DNA of 6,551 nt from an uncultured Phycisphaerales bacterium (GTDB lineage: Bacteria; Planctomycetota; Phycisphaerae; Phycisphaerales; UBA1924), in assembly GCA_937891445.1 (NCBI GenBank), contig CALAFV010000028.1, positions 1 through 6,551 on the forward strand. The letters run 5' to 3'. Below are positions 1 through 5,636 of this stretch, piece by piece. The notes below the pieces were generated by a model. It was not told the DNA's origin and made no database searches. It worked only from the letters and a program-made list of their open reading frames with translations. Each line of letters opens with the position of its first letter. The stretch's first letter is position 1. The translations under genes were made by a program, and so were the position numbers.

Positions 1-1072
1 CCAGGTGCGCGGCGACCGTGTAGCCGCGGTTCATCTTCTGAAGGATGCGGTCGGAGCCGGACTGGGCGGGGACGTGGAGGTAGCGGCAGATGCGCGGGTG
101 GTCGCGGATGACCTCGAGCACGTCGTCGCCGAAGTCGCGGGGGTAACTGGTGACGAAGCGGAGGCGCTTGATCGCGGGGACCTCGTCGTGGATGCGGCGG
201 AGGAGGGCGGCGAAGGTGGTGGTGGACTCGCTCTTGAAGGGGTCGCGGCGGTGGCCGCCGGCGTAGGAGCGGCCCTTCTGCGGCTGGGTGACGCCGTTGA
301 CGGTGACGGCGGCGCCGTGCTCGAAGCGGTAGTGGTTGACGGTCTGACCGAGGAGGGTGATCTCGATCACGCCGGCGTCGGCGAGGCGCTTGCACTCGTC
401 GATGATGTGCTCGGGGGGGCGGTGGACCTCGGCGCCGCGGGTGAAGGGGACGACGCAATAGGTGCAGAACTTGTTGCAGCCGCGGGTGATGCGGACGTAG
501 GCGGAGCGGCCGGCGTAGTCGTCGGGGCTGATGGCGCGGGAGAGGTCGAGGAGTTCGAGGGTGTCCTGCGCGGCGGCGAGGGTGGCGCTGCGGCGTGAGG
601 CGTTGCCCTGGAGGGCGACCTGGTTGGCGGAGCGCAGGCGCGTGCGGGCGAGGGTGTGGGCGGAGTCGCCGTCGGTGGGGAGGGCGGTCTCGGCGGCGAG
701 GGACTCGCGCGTGCGCACGGCGTTGTCGAGCAGCGCCGGGAGTTTGTCGAGTTCGCCGGGGCCGCAGAGGACGTCCACGACGGGCATGCGCTTGATGAGG
801 TCGGCGCCGTCGCGCTCGGCCATGCAGCCGAGGACGCCGACGACGAGGTGGGGCTCGGTGAGTTTGCGGAACTTCAGTTCGCCCAGGCGCGACCAGACCT
901 TCTGCTCGGCGTGCTCGCGGACGGAGCAGGTGTTGTAGAGGACGATGTCGGCGGCCTCGGCGCGGTCGGTGAAGCGGTAGCCGAGCGCGCGGAGTTGGCC
1001 GGTGACGAGCTGGGAGTCCAGTTCGTTCATCTGGCAGCCGAACGTCTCGAGGTAGACGGATTTGGGGGGCAT
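1..1072 (-). CDS. miaB: tRNA-2-methylthio-N6-dimethylallyladenosine synthase MiaB (N-terminal part, cut by window edge)
   Basis: MiaB is a radical SAM enzyme with two [4Fe-4S] clusters. It adds a methylthio group to i6A at position 37 of tRNAs that read UNN codons. Reading from ATG 1072-1070 gives 357 residues before the edge. The methylthiotransferase N-terminal domain carries its three cluster cysteines at C13 (ETFGCQMN), C49 (YNTCSVRE) and C83 (LGCMAER). The radical SAM motif is C199-x3-C203-x2-C206 in RGCNKFCTYCVVPFTRG, a MiaB-type signature. GQTVN at 242-246 and PAQSGSDR at 335-342 follow. The C-terminal TRAM domain lies outside the window. The start is fixed: an in-frame TAA (1087-1085) lies 15 nt upstream and there is no other start codon between. 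The upstream bases on the coding strand are pyrimidine-rich with no Shine-Dalgarno. C83 to C199 is about 40 residues longer than in E. coli MiaB, and a second insertion of about 25-30 residues lies near 252-283. Codons favour C at the third position, unlike the plus-strand neighbours. Confidence 0.96.
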   Translation of the reverse strand, partial: MPPKSVYLETFGCQMNELDSQLVTGQLRALGYRFTDRAEAADIVLYNTCSVREHAEQKVWSRLGELKFRKLTEPHLVVGVLGCMAERDGADLIKRMPVVDVLCGPGELDKLPALLDNAVRTRESLAAETALPTDGDSAHTLARTRLRSANQVALQGNASRRSATLAAAQDTLELLDLSRAISPDDYAGRSAYVRITRGCNKFCTYCVVPFTRGAEVHRPPEHIIDECKRLADAGVIEITLLGQTVNHYRFEHGAAVTVNGVTQPQKGRSYAGGHRRDPFKSESTTTFAALLRRIHDEVPAIKRLRFVTSYPRDFGDDVLEVIRDHPRICRYLHVPAQSGSDRILQKMNRGYTVAAHL

Positions 1073-1133
1073 GGAGGGAGGAGTTTAGGAGGGGGTTGGG
1101 GGGAGGAGGCACCAGGCACTGGGCGCTGGGGGA

Positions 1134-1163
1134 GGTGAGCAGGTGAGGGGGTGAGCAGGTGAG
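1134..1163. repeat. 14-bp direct repeat, two copies
   Basis: The sequence GGTGAGCAGGTGAG occurs at 1134-1147 and again at 1150-1163, separated by two G residues (period 16). Each copy itself contains two GGTGAG-like units. It sits in the miaB/kinase spacer. It could be a simple-sequence expansion or a pair of protein-binding sites; the sequence alone does not decide. Confidence 0.8.
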
Positions 1164-1208
1164 ATCGGGGGAGGCCTGATGAGGCTGGGAGGAGGGGGAG
1201 AACGGAAG

Positions 1209-1232
1209 GGCACGGGCTGGGAGGCCCGTGCC
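1209..1232. repeat. Perfect 9-bp inverted repeat, possibly a REP-like palindromic element
   Basis: GGCACGGGC (1209-1217) is the exact reverse complement of GCCCGTGCC (1224-1232), with a 6-nt loop TGGGAG. It ends 17 nt before the kinase ATG, just ahead of the AGGA at 1238-1241, so in an mRNA from this strand it would be a stable stem in the 5' leader. The pattern of a GGCACGGG arm, short purine-rich loop and CCCGTGCC arm resembles short palindromes scattered between genes in some planctomycete and related genomes; that resemblance is from memory and unchecked. It could also be a terminator-like or translation-control structure, although no T-tract follows on either strand. Confidence 0.65.
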
Positions 1233-1249
1233 ACGGTAGGATCACGCCG

Positions 1250-3073
1250 ATGTGGCGCGGGATTTCGCTGGCGAACAAGTGCCTGCTGCTCTTCGGGGCG
1301 GCCGTGGTGCTCATCATCGTCGCCGCGTTGGCCGTGCCGTGGCTGCGGATGCAGGGGATCACGATTGAGGCCAACCGTCAGTTGGCCCGGCATGTGGTCC
1401 TGGCGTGGGAGAAACTGGCGCAGGAGCGGGCGGCGGACGCTTCGCCGGTGATCCCGGGGCAGCCGGAGGAGGTGGCGGGGTTCACGGTCACGCTGCTGCG
1501 GCCGGAGCAGGTGAAGGCGGCCGCGGAAGAGGACCGCTTCGTCAGGCGGGCGTGGGAGCAGTTCGAGGCGCGGCCGGGGGAGGTGGAGCGGTATTCGGGG
1601 TCGTGGAGCGCCCGGGCGAGGGAGGATCGGTACGCCAAAGCGGTGCGCGATCCGGACGGGACGCTGCGGGGGATGATCCTGCTCCACCGGCGCGCGCCGG
1701 CGGCGACGCTGGAGCTTTTGGCCGACACGGTCTTCTACTTCCTGTCGGCGGGGCTGATCGCGCTGGGGCTGGCGGTGCTGGTGTTCTACCTGATCACCAC
1801 GAAACTGATTCTGAGCCCGGTGCGCGAGTTGCGGGAGACGGCGGAACTGGTGCGGCAGGGCGACCTGGCGGTGCGGTCGCGGATCAGCACGGGGGACGAG
1901 TTCGAGGAACTGAGCGACACGTTCAACCAGATGCTCGAGGCGCTGACGGCGACGCAGGATCAGTTGCGGGCGATCAACAAGTCGCTCGACGTGAAACTGA
2001 ACGAGTTGTCGGAGCGCAACATCGCGCTGCACGAGGCGAACCGGCTGAAGGGGGAGTTTGTGGCGAACGTGAGCCACGAACTACGGACGCCGCTGAACTC
2101 GATCATCGGGTTCGCGGAGTTGCTGCTGGAGATCGCGGAGCGCGAGGCGGCGGCGGGGGACGACTCGACGCGGCTGGCCAAGCGGCGGCGGTACCTGGAG
2201 CACATCATCACGGCGGGGCGGTCGCTGCTGGAGATGATCAACGGGCTGCTGGAGATGGCCAAGGTCGAGGCGGGGCGGGTGGATCTGCACCCCGAGCCGG
2301 TGAGCGTGAGCGACCTGTGCGAAGGGCTGGTCGCGATGATGCGGCCGCAGGCGGACAAGGTGGGGGTGGAACTGACGCTCGAGGTCGCGGCGGACGTGCC
2401 GATGATCGAGACGGACGGGAAGAAACTCCAGCAGATCGTGTACAACCTGCTCTCGAACGCGGTGAAGTTCACCGGGGACGCGGCGCAGGAGGCGGCGGGG
2501 CTGGGCGGGAGCCGGCCCGCGAAGGTGACGCTGCGCGTGGAGCGGCTGATCGGGCGCGCCGGCGAGGGGCCGGAGGCGGAGGACCGCGTGCGGATCAGCG
2601 TGCTGGACACCGGGCCGGGGATCGCGAAGGAAGACCTGTCGGTGATCTTCGAGAAGTTCCGGCAACTGGACAGCGGGCACACGCGGCGGCACACGGGGAC
2701 GGGGCTGGGGCTGGCGATCTCGAAGGAGTTGACGCAGATCCTCCAGGGGGAGATCCACGTCGAGAGCGAGGTGGGGCGCGGGTCGATGTTCAGCGTGATT
2801 CTGCCGCTGCGGCTCAGCCGCGTGCGCGCGGAGGAGACGCGGCTGGAACTGGCGCTGCGCGGGGCGCTGGCGGGGCGCGCGGGAGGGGCAGCGGCGGTCG
2901 CGGGTCACGAAGGCGCGGGGCCGGGGGACAACGGGGCGGCGGAGCCTCTCGCCGCGGACGCCGGCAAACACGGAAGTGTGGACACAGAGAACCGCCCGGC
3001 CGCGGAGCCGGCGGCGGAGGGGGCGGCGGAGGCCCGCGGGGCCACGGGGTCGCCAGCAGCGCCGACGGCGTGA
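1250..3073 (+). CDS. Membrane-bound sensor histidine kinase (HAMP-HisKA-HATPase_c)
   Basis: This 607-residue sensor kinase of a two-component system would autophosphorylate a histidine and pass the phosphate to a response regulator, none of which is in the window. Transmembrane helix 1 is at about 9-32 and helix 2 at about 160-183, flanking a periplasmic sensor region of about 125 residues with no recognised domain. A HAMP linker spans about 183-236, followed by a probable coiled coil to about 265. The HisKA H-box is VSHELRTP with phospho-acceptor H276; E277 and T280 complete the HExxT pattern associated with kinase/phosphatase function. The N-box contains N403 (NLLSNAVKFT). G1 is DTGPGI (453-458), the F-box is FEKF (467-470) and G2 is GTGLGL (483-488), so all ATP-binding motifs are intact. 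The loop between N-box and G1 is long (about 410-446). Residues 523-607 form an Ala/Gly/Glu-rich, probably disordered tail. The ATG is preceded by AGGA at 8 nt. The ligand is unknown. Confidence 0.93.
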   Translation: MWRGISLANKCLLLFGAAVVLIIVAALAVPWLRMQGITIEANRQLARHVVLAWEKLAQERAADASPVIPGQPEEVAGFTVTLLRPEQVKAAAEEDRFVRRAWEQFEARPGEVERYSGSWSARAREDRYAKAVRDPDGTLRGMILLHRRAPAATLELLADTVFYFLSAGLIALGLAVLVFYLITTKLILSPVRELRETAELVRQGDLAVRSRISTGDEFEELSDTFNQMLEALTATQDQLRAINKSLDVKLNELSERNIALHEANRLKGEFVANVSHELRTPLNSIIGFAELLLEIAEREAAAGDDSTRLAKRRRYLEHIITAGRSLLEMINGLLEMAKVEAGRVDLHPEPVSVSDLCEGLVAMMRPQADKVGVELTLEVAADVPMIETDGKKLQQIVYNLLSNAVKFTGDAAQEAAGLGGSRPAKVTLRVERLIGRAGEGPEAEDRVRISVLDTGPGIAKEDLSVIFEKFRQLDSGHTRRHTGTGLGLAISKELTQILQGEIHVESEVGRGSMFSVILPLRLSRVRAEETRLELALRGALAGRAGGAAAVAGHEGAGPGDNGAAEPLAADAGKHGSVDTENRPAAEPAAEGAAEARGATGSPAAPTA

Positions 3074-3091
3074 TGCGTTGATGGACGACCT
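3074..3091. other. Very short convergent junction without a clear terminator
   Basis: Only 18 bases separate the kinase stop (TGA 3071-3073) from the complement of the yraN stop (TAG, 3094-3092). The best dyad nearby is ACCTC (3088-3092) with GAGGT (3102-3106), a 5-bp stem with a 9-nt loop and no T-tract. That is too weak to call a terminator, so the two transcripts may run into each other. Confidence 0.5.
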
Positions 3092-3547
3092 CTAGCGTGC
3101 CGAGGTGACGGCGCCGACGTGGTGGCGGAGGACCGGCTTGCCGCGGGCGGGCCACTCGACGCCGATGACGTCGATGCGCAGGGGGCGCGAGGTCCAGCCG
3201 TTGGCGCGGGCGAGGTAGCGCAGGACGGAGATGAGTTTGGCTTGCTTGCGGCGGTGGACGGAGGCCTCGGGCGGGAGCCAGGTGGCGCCGGAGGTGGCTT
3301 CGGGGGCGCGGCGGGTCTTGACCTCAACCAGGACGATGGTGCGGCGGTCGGGGGCGAGGCAGACGATGTCGGCTTCGCCGATGCGGACGCGGACGTTGCG
3401 GCCGAGGATGCAGTAGCCGGCGCGGCGCAGGAGCCTCGCGGCGGCGCGCTCGCCGGCGCGGCCGAGGAGACGTTCGGCCTCCGCGGGCGTCGGCCTGACG
3501 AGGCCGGCCCGGACCGCGGCCCAGCGGAGGAGTCGGGCGGCTCCCAC
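3092..3547 (-). CDS. yraN: YraN-family protein (UPF0102), predicted endonuclease-like fold
   Basis: The protein has 151 residues; family members are usually about 115-135, and the extra length is an N-terminal stretch of about 28 residues. The UPF0102 pattern is clear: GRAGERAAARLLRRAGYCIL at about 29-48, then N51, GEADIV (57-62) and the strand VLVEVKTR (72-79). D60, E75 and K77 match the acidic/lysine pattern of Holliday-junction-resolvase-like and restriction-endonuclease-like folds. A later basic segment with RRKQAKL and the RIDVIGVEW strand complete the domain. The biological role of the family is not firmly established. The start is GTG (3547-3545): the frame is closed by the TAG at 3562-3560, and no ATG, GTG or TTG lies between. 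AGAGG on the coding strand lies about 9 nt upstream. It follows the lipoprotein gene by 12 nt and is probably co-transcribed with it. Confidence 0.88.
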   Translation of the reverse strand: MGAARLLRWAAVRAGLVRPTPAEAERLLGRAGERAAARLLRRAGYCILGRNVRVRIGEADIVCLAPDRRTIVLVEVKTRRAPEATSGATWLPPEASVHRRKQAKLISVLRYLARANGWTSRPLRIDVIGVEWPARGKPVLRHHVGAVTSAR

Positions 3548-3559
3548 GCGGGCGATCCT

Positions 3560-4927
3560 CTACATGCGGCCGAAGTAGCGGGCGGTGGCGATGTCGAGCA
3601 GACGCTGCCCCATCTCTTCGAGATCGGTGTAACTGCCCTTGTCGAGGAGTTGGTTGATGTAGCGCTGCTCTTCGAGGTGGCTGCGCTGGTTCGACAGGAG
3701 GCGGCTGATCTCGAGTTGGGCTTCGTAGAAGGACTTGGTCTCGGGGCGGTCCACCCGCTCGAGCATGACCCACCAGACGGCCCCATCGACCTCGATCGGG
3801 CCGGCGTGGTCGCCCTCCCGCAGCGTTCGGGCCGCGTCGTTGACGGGGCCGATCGTGATGAACTCGGCTTCTTCCTGCGGGCCCTGGATCTTGACGGTGT
3901 AGACGCCGCCGCCAGTGCGATTGAACGTGTTGGCGTCGAGCGAGGCGGCCTCGGCGAAGGGGACGCCCGACTCGAGGGCGGCACGCACGGCGGCGATGCC
4001 GTCCTCGTTGCTCGCCGGAACCCTGATCAGACGGAGGGTGGCGTCGCCGGGGGGGTTGAAGCGGTCGAAGTTCCGCTCGTAGAAGTCGCGCTGGTCGCGT
4101 GTGCTGATGTGGATGCGAGGGGTGACGCGCTGGACCAGGTGGGCGTGGATCAACTGCTTGTCGAGTTCCTGGCGGGTCTTCTCGTCGAGTGAGAGGCCTT
4201 CCTCGCGCCGGAGCCGCTCGTCGGCGGCGGCGATGCTTCCCTGGTTGCGCCGGGCCATCTCCTCTTGGAACTGCTGCATGAAGGCGCGGAGGCCGATCTC
4301 CTTGTGCTCGCGCGGCATGGAGGCGTGCGCCTCGGCGAGCAGGAGTTCGTCCCAGATCTCGCGCTGGAGGGCGTCGCGGATGACTTGGGTGGCGGAACGC
4401 TGCCACTTGCCCATGTCGCCGCGGGCTTCGAGCGCGGCGGCGCGGAGGCGACCGTCGAGGGGTTCGAGGAACGCGGAGGCGAAGATGGGGCGGCCGTTGA
4501 TCTCGCCGACCTTGGAATCCAGGACGATCGCGGCCGCAGCGCTCCGAGGCGGCAACTCCTGACGCGCGGCTTCGGGAGGCGGGCCGGGGATGGTGGAGAC
4601 GTCCAGCACGCCTTCCATCGCCTCGGAGACGGCGATCATGCGGATGGGCTTGAGCGGGCGCGGTGCTGCGGTGACGGGGGGCGGCGTGGGTTGAGCGGGC
4701 GCCGGCGCTTCGGCGTGCTCGGGGTGTTCGGCGTGCTCGGCAGGAGCGGCGGGTGCGGGTGGACGCTGGAAGTCCTGTGGGGCGAGCGTGGTAGCCGGGG
4801 GCTTGGCCTTGCTGCTTGCGCATCCGGCGACGGCCAGGAGGACGGCGATACCGGTTGCTGCCGCGGCCGCGCCGAAGGCTGCCGAACGTCCCCTCCCCGT
4901 CAGGGTCGCCGCGGGATGGATCGTCAT
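3560..4927 (-). CDS. Lipoprotein related to SurA/PrsA-type parvulin peptidyl-prolyl isomerases
   Basis: The product has 455 residues and is probably an exported, lipid-anchored folding factor. The N-terminus has basic residues (R12, R14), an Ala-rich hydrophobic stretch (15-34) and a lipobox V33-A34-G35-C36, so cleavage before C36 and lipidation are predicted. Residues 40-95 are a Pro/Ala-rich linker with a His/Glu repeat (HAEHPEHAE, 65-73). VGEINGRPIFASAF (140-153) resembles the start of the SurA/PrsA N-terminal chaperone domain. Residues 160-280 are helical and charged. A parvulin-like region spans about 296-393: LRLIRVPA, GVPFAEAASL, GGGVYTVKI and GPIEVDGAVWWVMLERV. It keeps the overall pattern but looks degenerate, so isomerase activity is uncertain. 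ATG 4927-4925 is chosen because it places the signal peptide at the N-terminus and has GGAG 9 nt upstream. The frame stays open a further 111 codons upstream, but those overlap the divergent gene and read as low complexity. Confidence 0.85.
   Translation of the reverse strand: MTIHPAATLTGRGRSAAFGAAAAATGIAVLLAVAGCASSKAKPPATTLAPQDFQRPPAPAAPAEHAEHPEHAEAPAPAQPTPPPVTAAPRPLKPIRMIAVSEAMEGVLDVSTIPGPPPEAARQELPPRSAAAAIVLDSKVGEINGRPIFASAFLEPLDGRLRAAALEARGDMGKWQRSATQVIRDALQREIWDELLLAEAHASMPREHKEIGLRAFMQQFQEEMARRNQGSIAAADERLRREEGLSLDEKTRQELDKQLIHAHLVQRVTPRIHISTRDQRDFYERNFDRFNPPGDATLRLIRVPASNEDGIAAVRAALESGVPFAEAASLDANTFNRTGGGVYTVKIQGPQEEAEFITIGPVNDAARTLREGDHAGPIEVDGAVWWVMLERVDRPETKSFYEAQLEISRLLSNQRSHLEEQRYINQLLDKGSYTDLEEMGQRLLDIATARYFGRM
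4709..4740. repeat. Short in-gene direct repeat encoding the His/Glu motif
   Basis: TTCGGCGTGCTCGG occurs at 4709-4722 and 4727-4740 (period 18, a multiple of three). On the coding strand it encodes the repeated HAE/HPE units of the linker behind the lipoprotein anchor. The spacing preserves the frame, as expected for slippage within a tolerated disordered linker. Confidence 0.75.
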
Positions 4928-4997
4928 CGCTGCGCACTCCGGGCGCCGCCGCGCTGAGCGGGGCGTGGGGAAACGGGAAAGAGTAGGCTTGGGCGTC

Positions 4998-5013
4998 CCC
5001 CGAACGCTCGGGG
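4998..5013. promoter_or_regulatory. Small inverted repeat in the divergent promoter region
   Basis: CCCCGA (4998-5003) pairs exactly with TCGGGG (5008-5013) across the loop ACGC. It lies between the divergent starts of the lipoprotein gene (4927) and the DUF1844 gene (5052). It also covers the place where a -35 element would sit if the TATACT at 5020-5025 is used. An operator is possible; a chance dyad in GC-rich DNA is equally possible. Confidence 0.35.
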
Positions 5014-5019
5014 AGGGCG

Positions 5020-5025
5020 TATACT
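5020..5025 (+). promoter_or_regulatory. Candidate -10 hexamer for the DUF1844 gene
   Basis: TATACT matches the sigma-70 -10 consensus at five of six positions and is one of the few AT-rich spots in this region. It would place transcription initiation about 20 nt before the ATG at 5052. The bases 17 nt upstream are C-rich with no recognisable -35, and there is no TG extension. Because GTATAC is palindromic, a weaker TATACG also reads on the minus strand towards the lipoprotein gene. Confidence 0.35.
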
Positions 5026-5051
5026 GGCCCGGGGCGGGATGCGGGGACCCC

Positions 5052-5555
5052 ATGGCTGAATCCGAACCTCCGAAGATCGTCGTCGATAGCGACTGGAAGG
5101 CGCAGGCGCAGGCCGAGAAGGAGCGTCTGGCCGCGAAAGAGCGCGAAGCGGCCGCACGCGCAGCGCCGGCGGGCGGAGCGGCGGGGGCGCCGGGGGGGCG
5201 GGGGGCAGAAGAACTCCCAGCGCCGGACTTCATGGCGCTGGTGAGCATGCTGGCCACCAATGCGCTGACGTACCTTGGCGCGTTCCCCGATCCGCAGACG
5301 GGGCGGGCGGTCGTCGCGCCTGATTACGCGCGGGTGTACATCGATCTGATGGGGATTCTCGAGGAGAAGACCAAGGGGAACCTCACGGAGGAGGAGTCGC
5401 GCGACCTGGCGCAGGTGCTGAGCGAACTGCGGCTGCGGTACGTGGAAATCACGAAATTCGTGGCGCAAGAGTTGGCCAAGCAGGCGGCGGGCAAGGGCGG
5501 TGGTGCGGGCGGGCCGGGGCCCGGCGGCGTGCCGGACCTGCGGCTGGGCGGCTGA
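5052..5555 (+). CDS. DUF1844 domain protein
   Basis: A cytoplasmic-looking protein of 167 residues with no signal peptide or membrane helix; its function is not known. The N-terminus (about 1-55) is charged and Ala/Glu-rich, probably helical, then Gly/Pro-rich. The conserved domain spans about 59-138: it begins at DFMALVSMLATNALTYLG, includes the D..RVYIDLMGILEEKT segment and then GNLTEEESRDLAQVL, and ends in LRLRYVEITK. This is the DUF1844 pattern. The C-terminal 20 residues are Gly/Pro-rich. The ATG at 5052 gives a sensible N-terminus (MAESEPPKIV); the frame is open further upstream, but that part overlaps the divergent lipoprotein gene. A GGGGA lies 4 nt before the ATG, a poor ribosome binding site. 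It lies 68 nt upstream of sdhC in the same direction, so co-transcription is plausible, but a functional link is only a guess. Confidence 0.88.
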   Translation: MAESEPPKIVVDSDWKAQAQAEKERLAAKEREAAARAAPAGGAAGAPGGRGAEELPAPDFMALVSMLATNALTYLGAFPDPQTGRAVVAPDYARVYIDLMGILEEKTKGNLTEEESRDLAQVLSELRLRYVEITKFVAQELAKQAAGKGGGAGGPGPGGVPDLRLGG

Positions 5556-5610
5556 GGCGGGGGATAGATGTTGCGGGGGAGCAGACATCAGGGCCGAGGG
5601 GGCGGGGATG

Positions 5611-5616
5611 AGGAGG
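5611..5616 (+). promoter_or_regulatory. Shine-Dalgarno site that decides the sdhC start
   Basis: A full AGGAGG lies 7 nt before TTG 5624. It is the strongest ribosome binding site in the window. With the in-frame TGA at 5609-5611 it rules out any upstream start, so TTG 5624 is the sdhC start. An ATG at 5608 is in a different frame and overlaps the site itself. Confidence 0.85.
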
Positions 5617-5621
5617 ATCGT

Positions 5622-5636
5622 CCTTGTCCGACAAGG
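5622..5636. repeat. 15-nt perfect palindrome covering the sdhC start codon
   Basis: CCTTGTCCGACAAGG is symmetric about C5629, with seven complementary pairs on each side. In RNA it could form a 6-bp stem (5622-5627 with 5631-5636) closed by a 3-nt loop, with the TTG start codon (5624-5626) inside the 5' arm and the AGGAGG left free 5 nt upstream. In DNA it could be an operator half-site pair. It is also partly constrained by codons 1-5 of SdhC (M-S-D-K), so it may be fortuitous. Confidence 0.6.

Larger units (their letters stand above)
1073..1249. other. G-rich divergent spacer between miaB and the kinase
   Basis: This 177-bp spacer separates the divergent starts of miaB and the histidine kinase. 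The plus strand is very rich in G, with runs at 1091-1095, 1098-1103, 1121-1123, 1128-1132, 1167-1171 and 1194-1198. It holds a short direct repeat and a perfect hairpin, listed separately. I see no convincing -35/-10 pair for either gene. The apparent reading frames across it are low-complexity and are not credible genes. Confidence 0.7.

Noticed and set aside
5..1138. Plus-strand open frames opposite miaB
   Set aside because: They are Gly/Val/Ala-rich antisense shadows of a gene with all MiaB cysteine motifs intact.
1405..3081. A 558-codon plus-strand open frame overlapping the kinase
   Set aside because: It is Gly/Ala/Arg-rich low complexity in a shifted frame over an intact kinase with every catalytic motif; long stop-free shadows are expected at this GC content.
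3087..3107. Possible bidirectional terminator between the convergent kinase and yraN genes
   Set aside because: Only a 5-bp stem with a 9-nt loop and no T-tract on either strand.
4928..5260. A 111-codon upstream extension of the lipoprotein
   Set aside because: It would bury the lipoprotein signal peptide inside the protein and overlap the start of the divergent DUF1844 gene; the ATG at 4927 has a good SD.
3324..5588. A 754-codon minus-strand open frame across yraN, the lipoprotein gene and the DUF1844 gene
   Set aside because: It reads as Arg/Pro-rich sequence with no domain, overlaps three recognisable genes in other frames and crosses the divergent promoter region.
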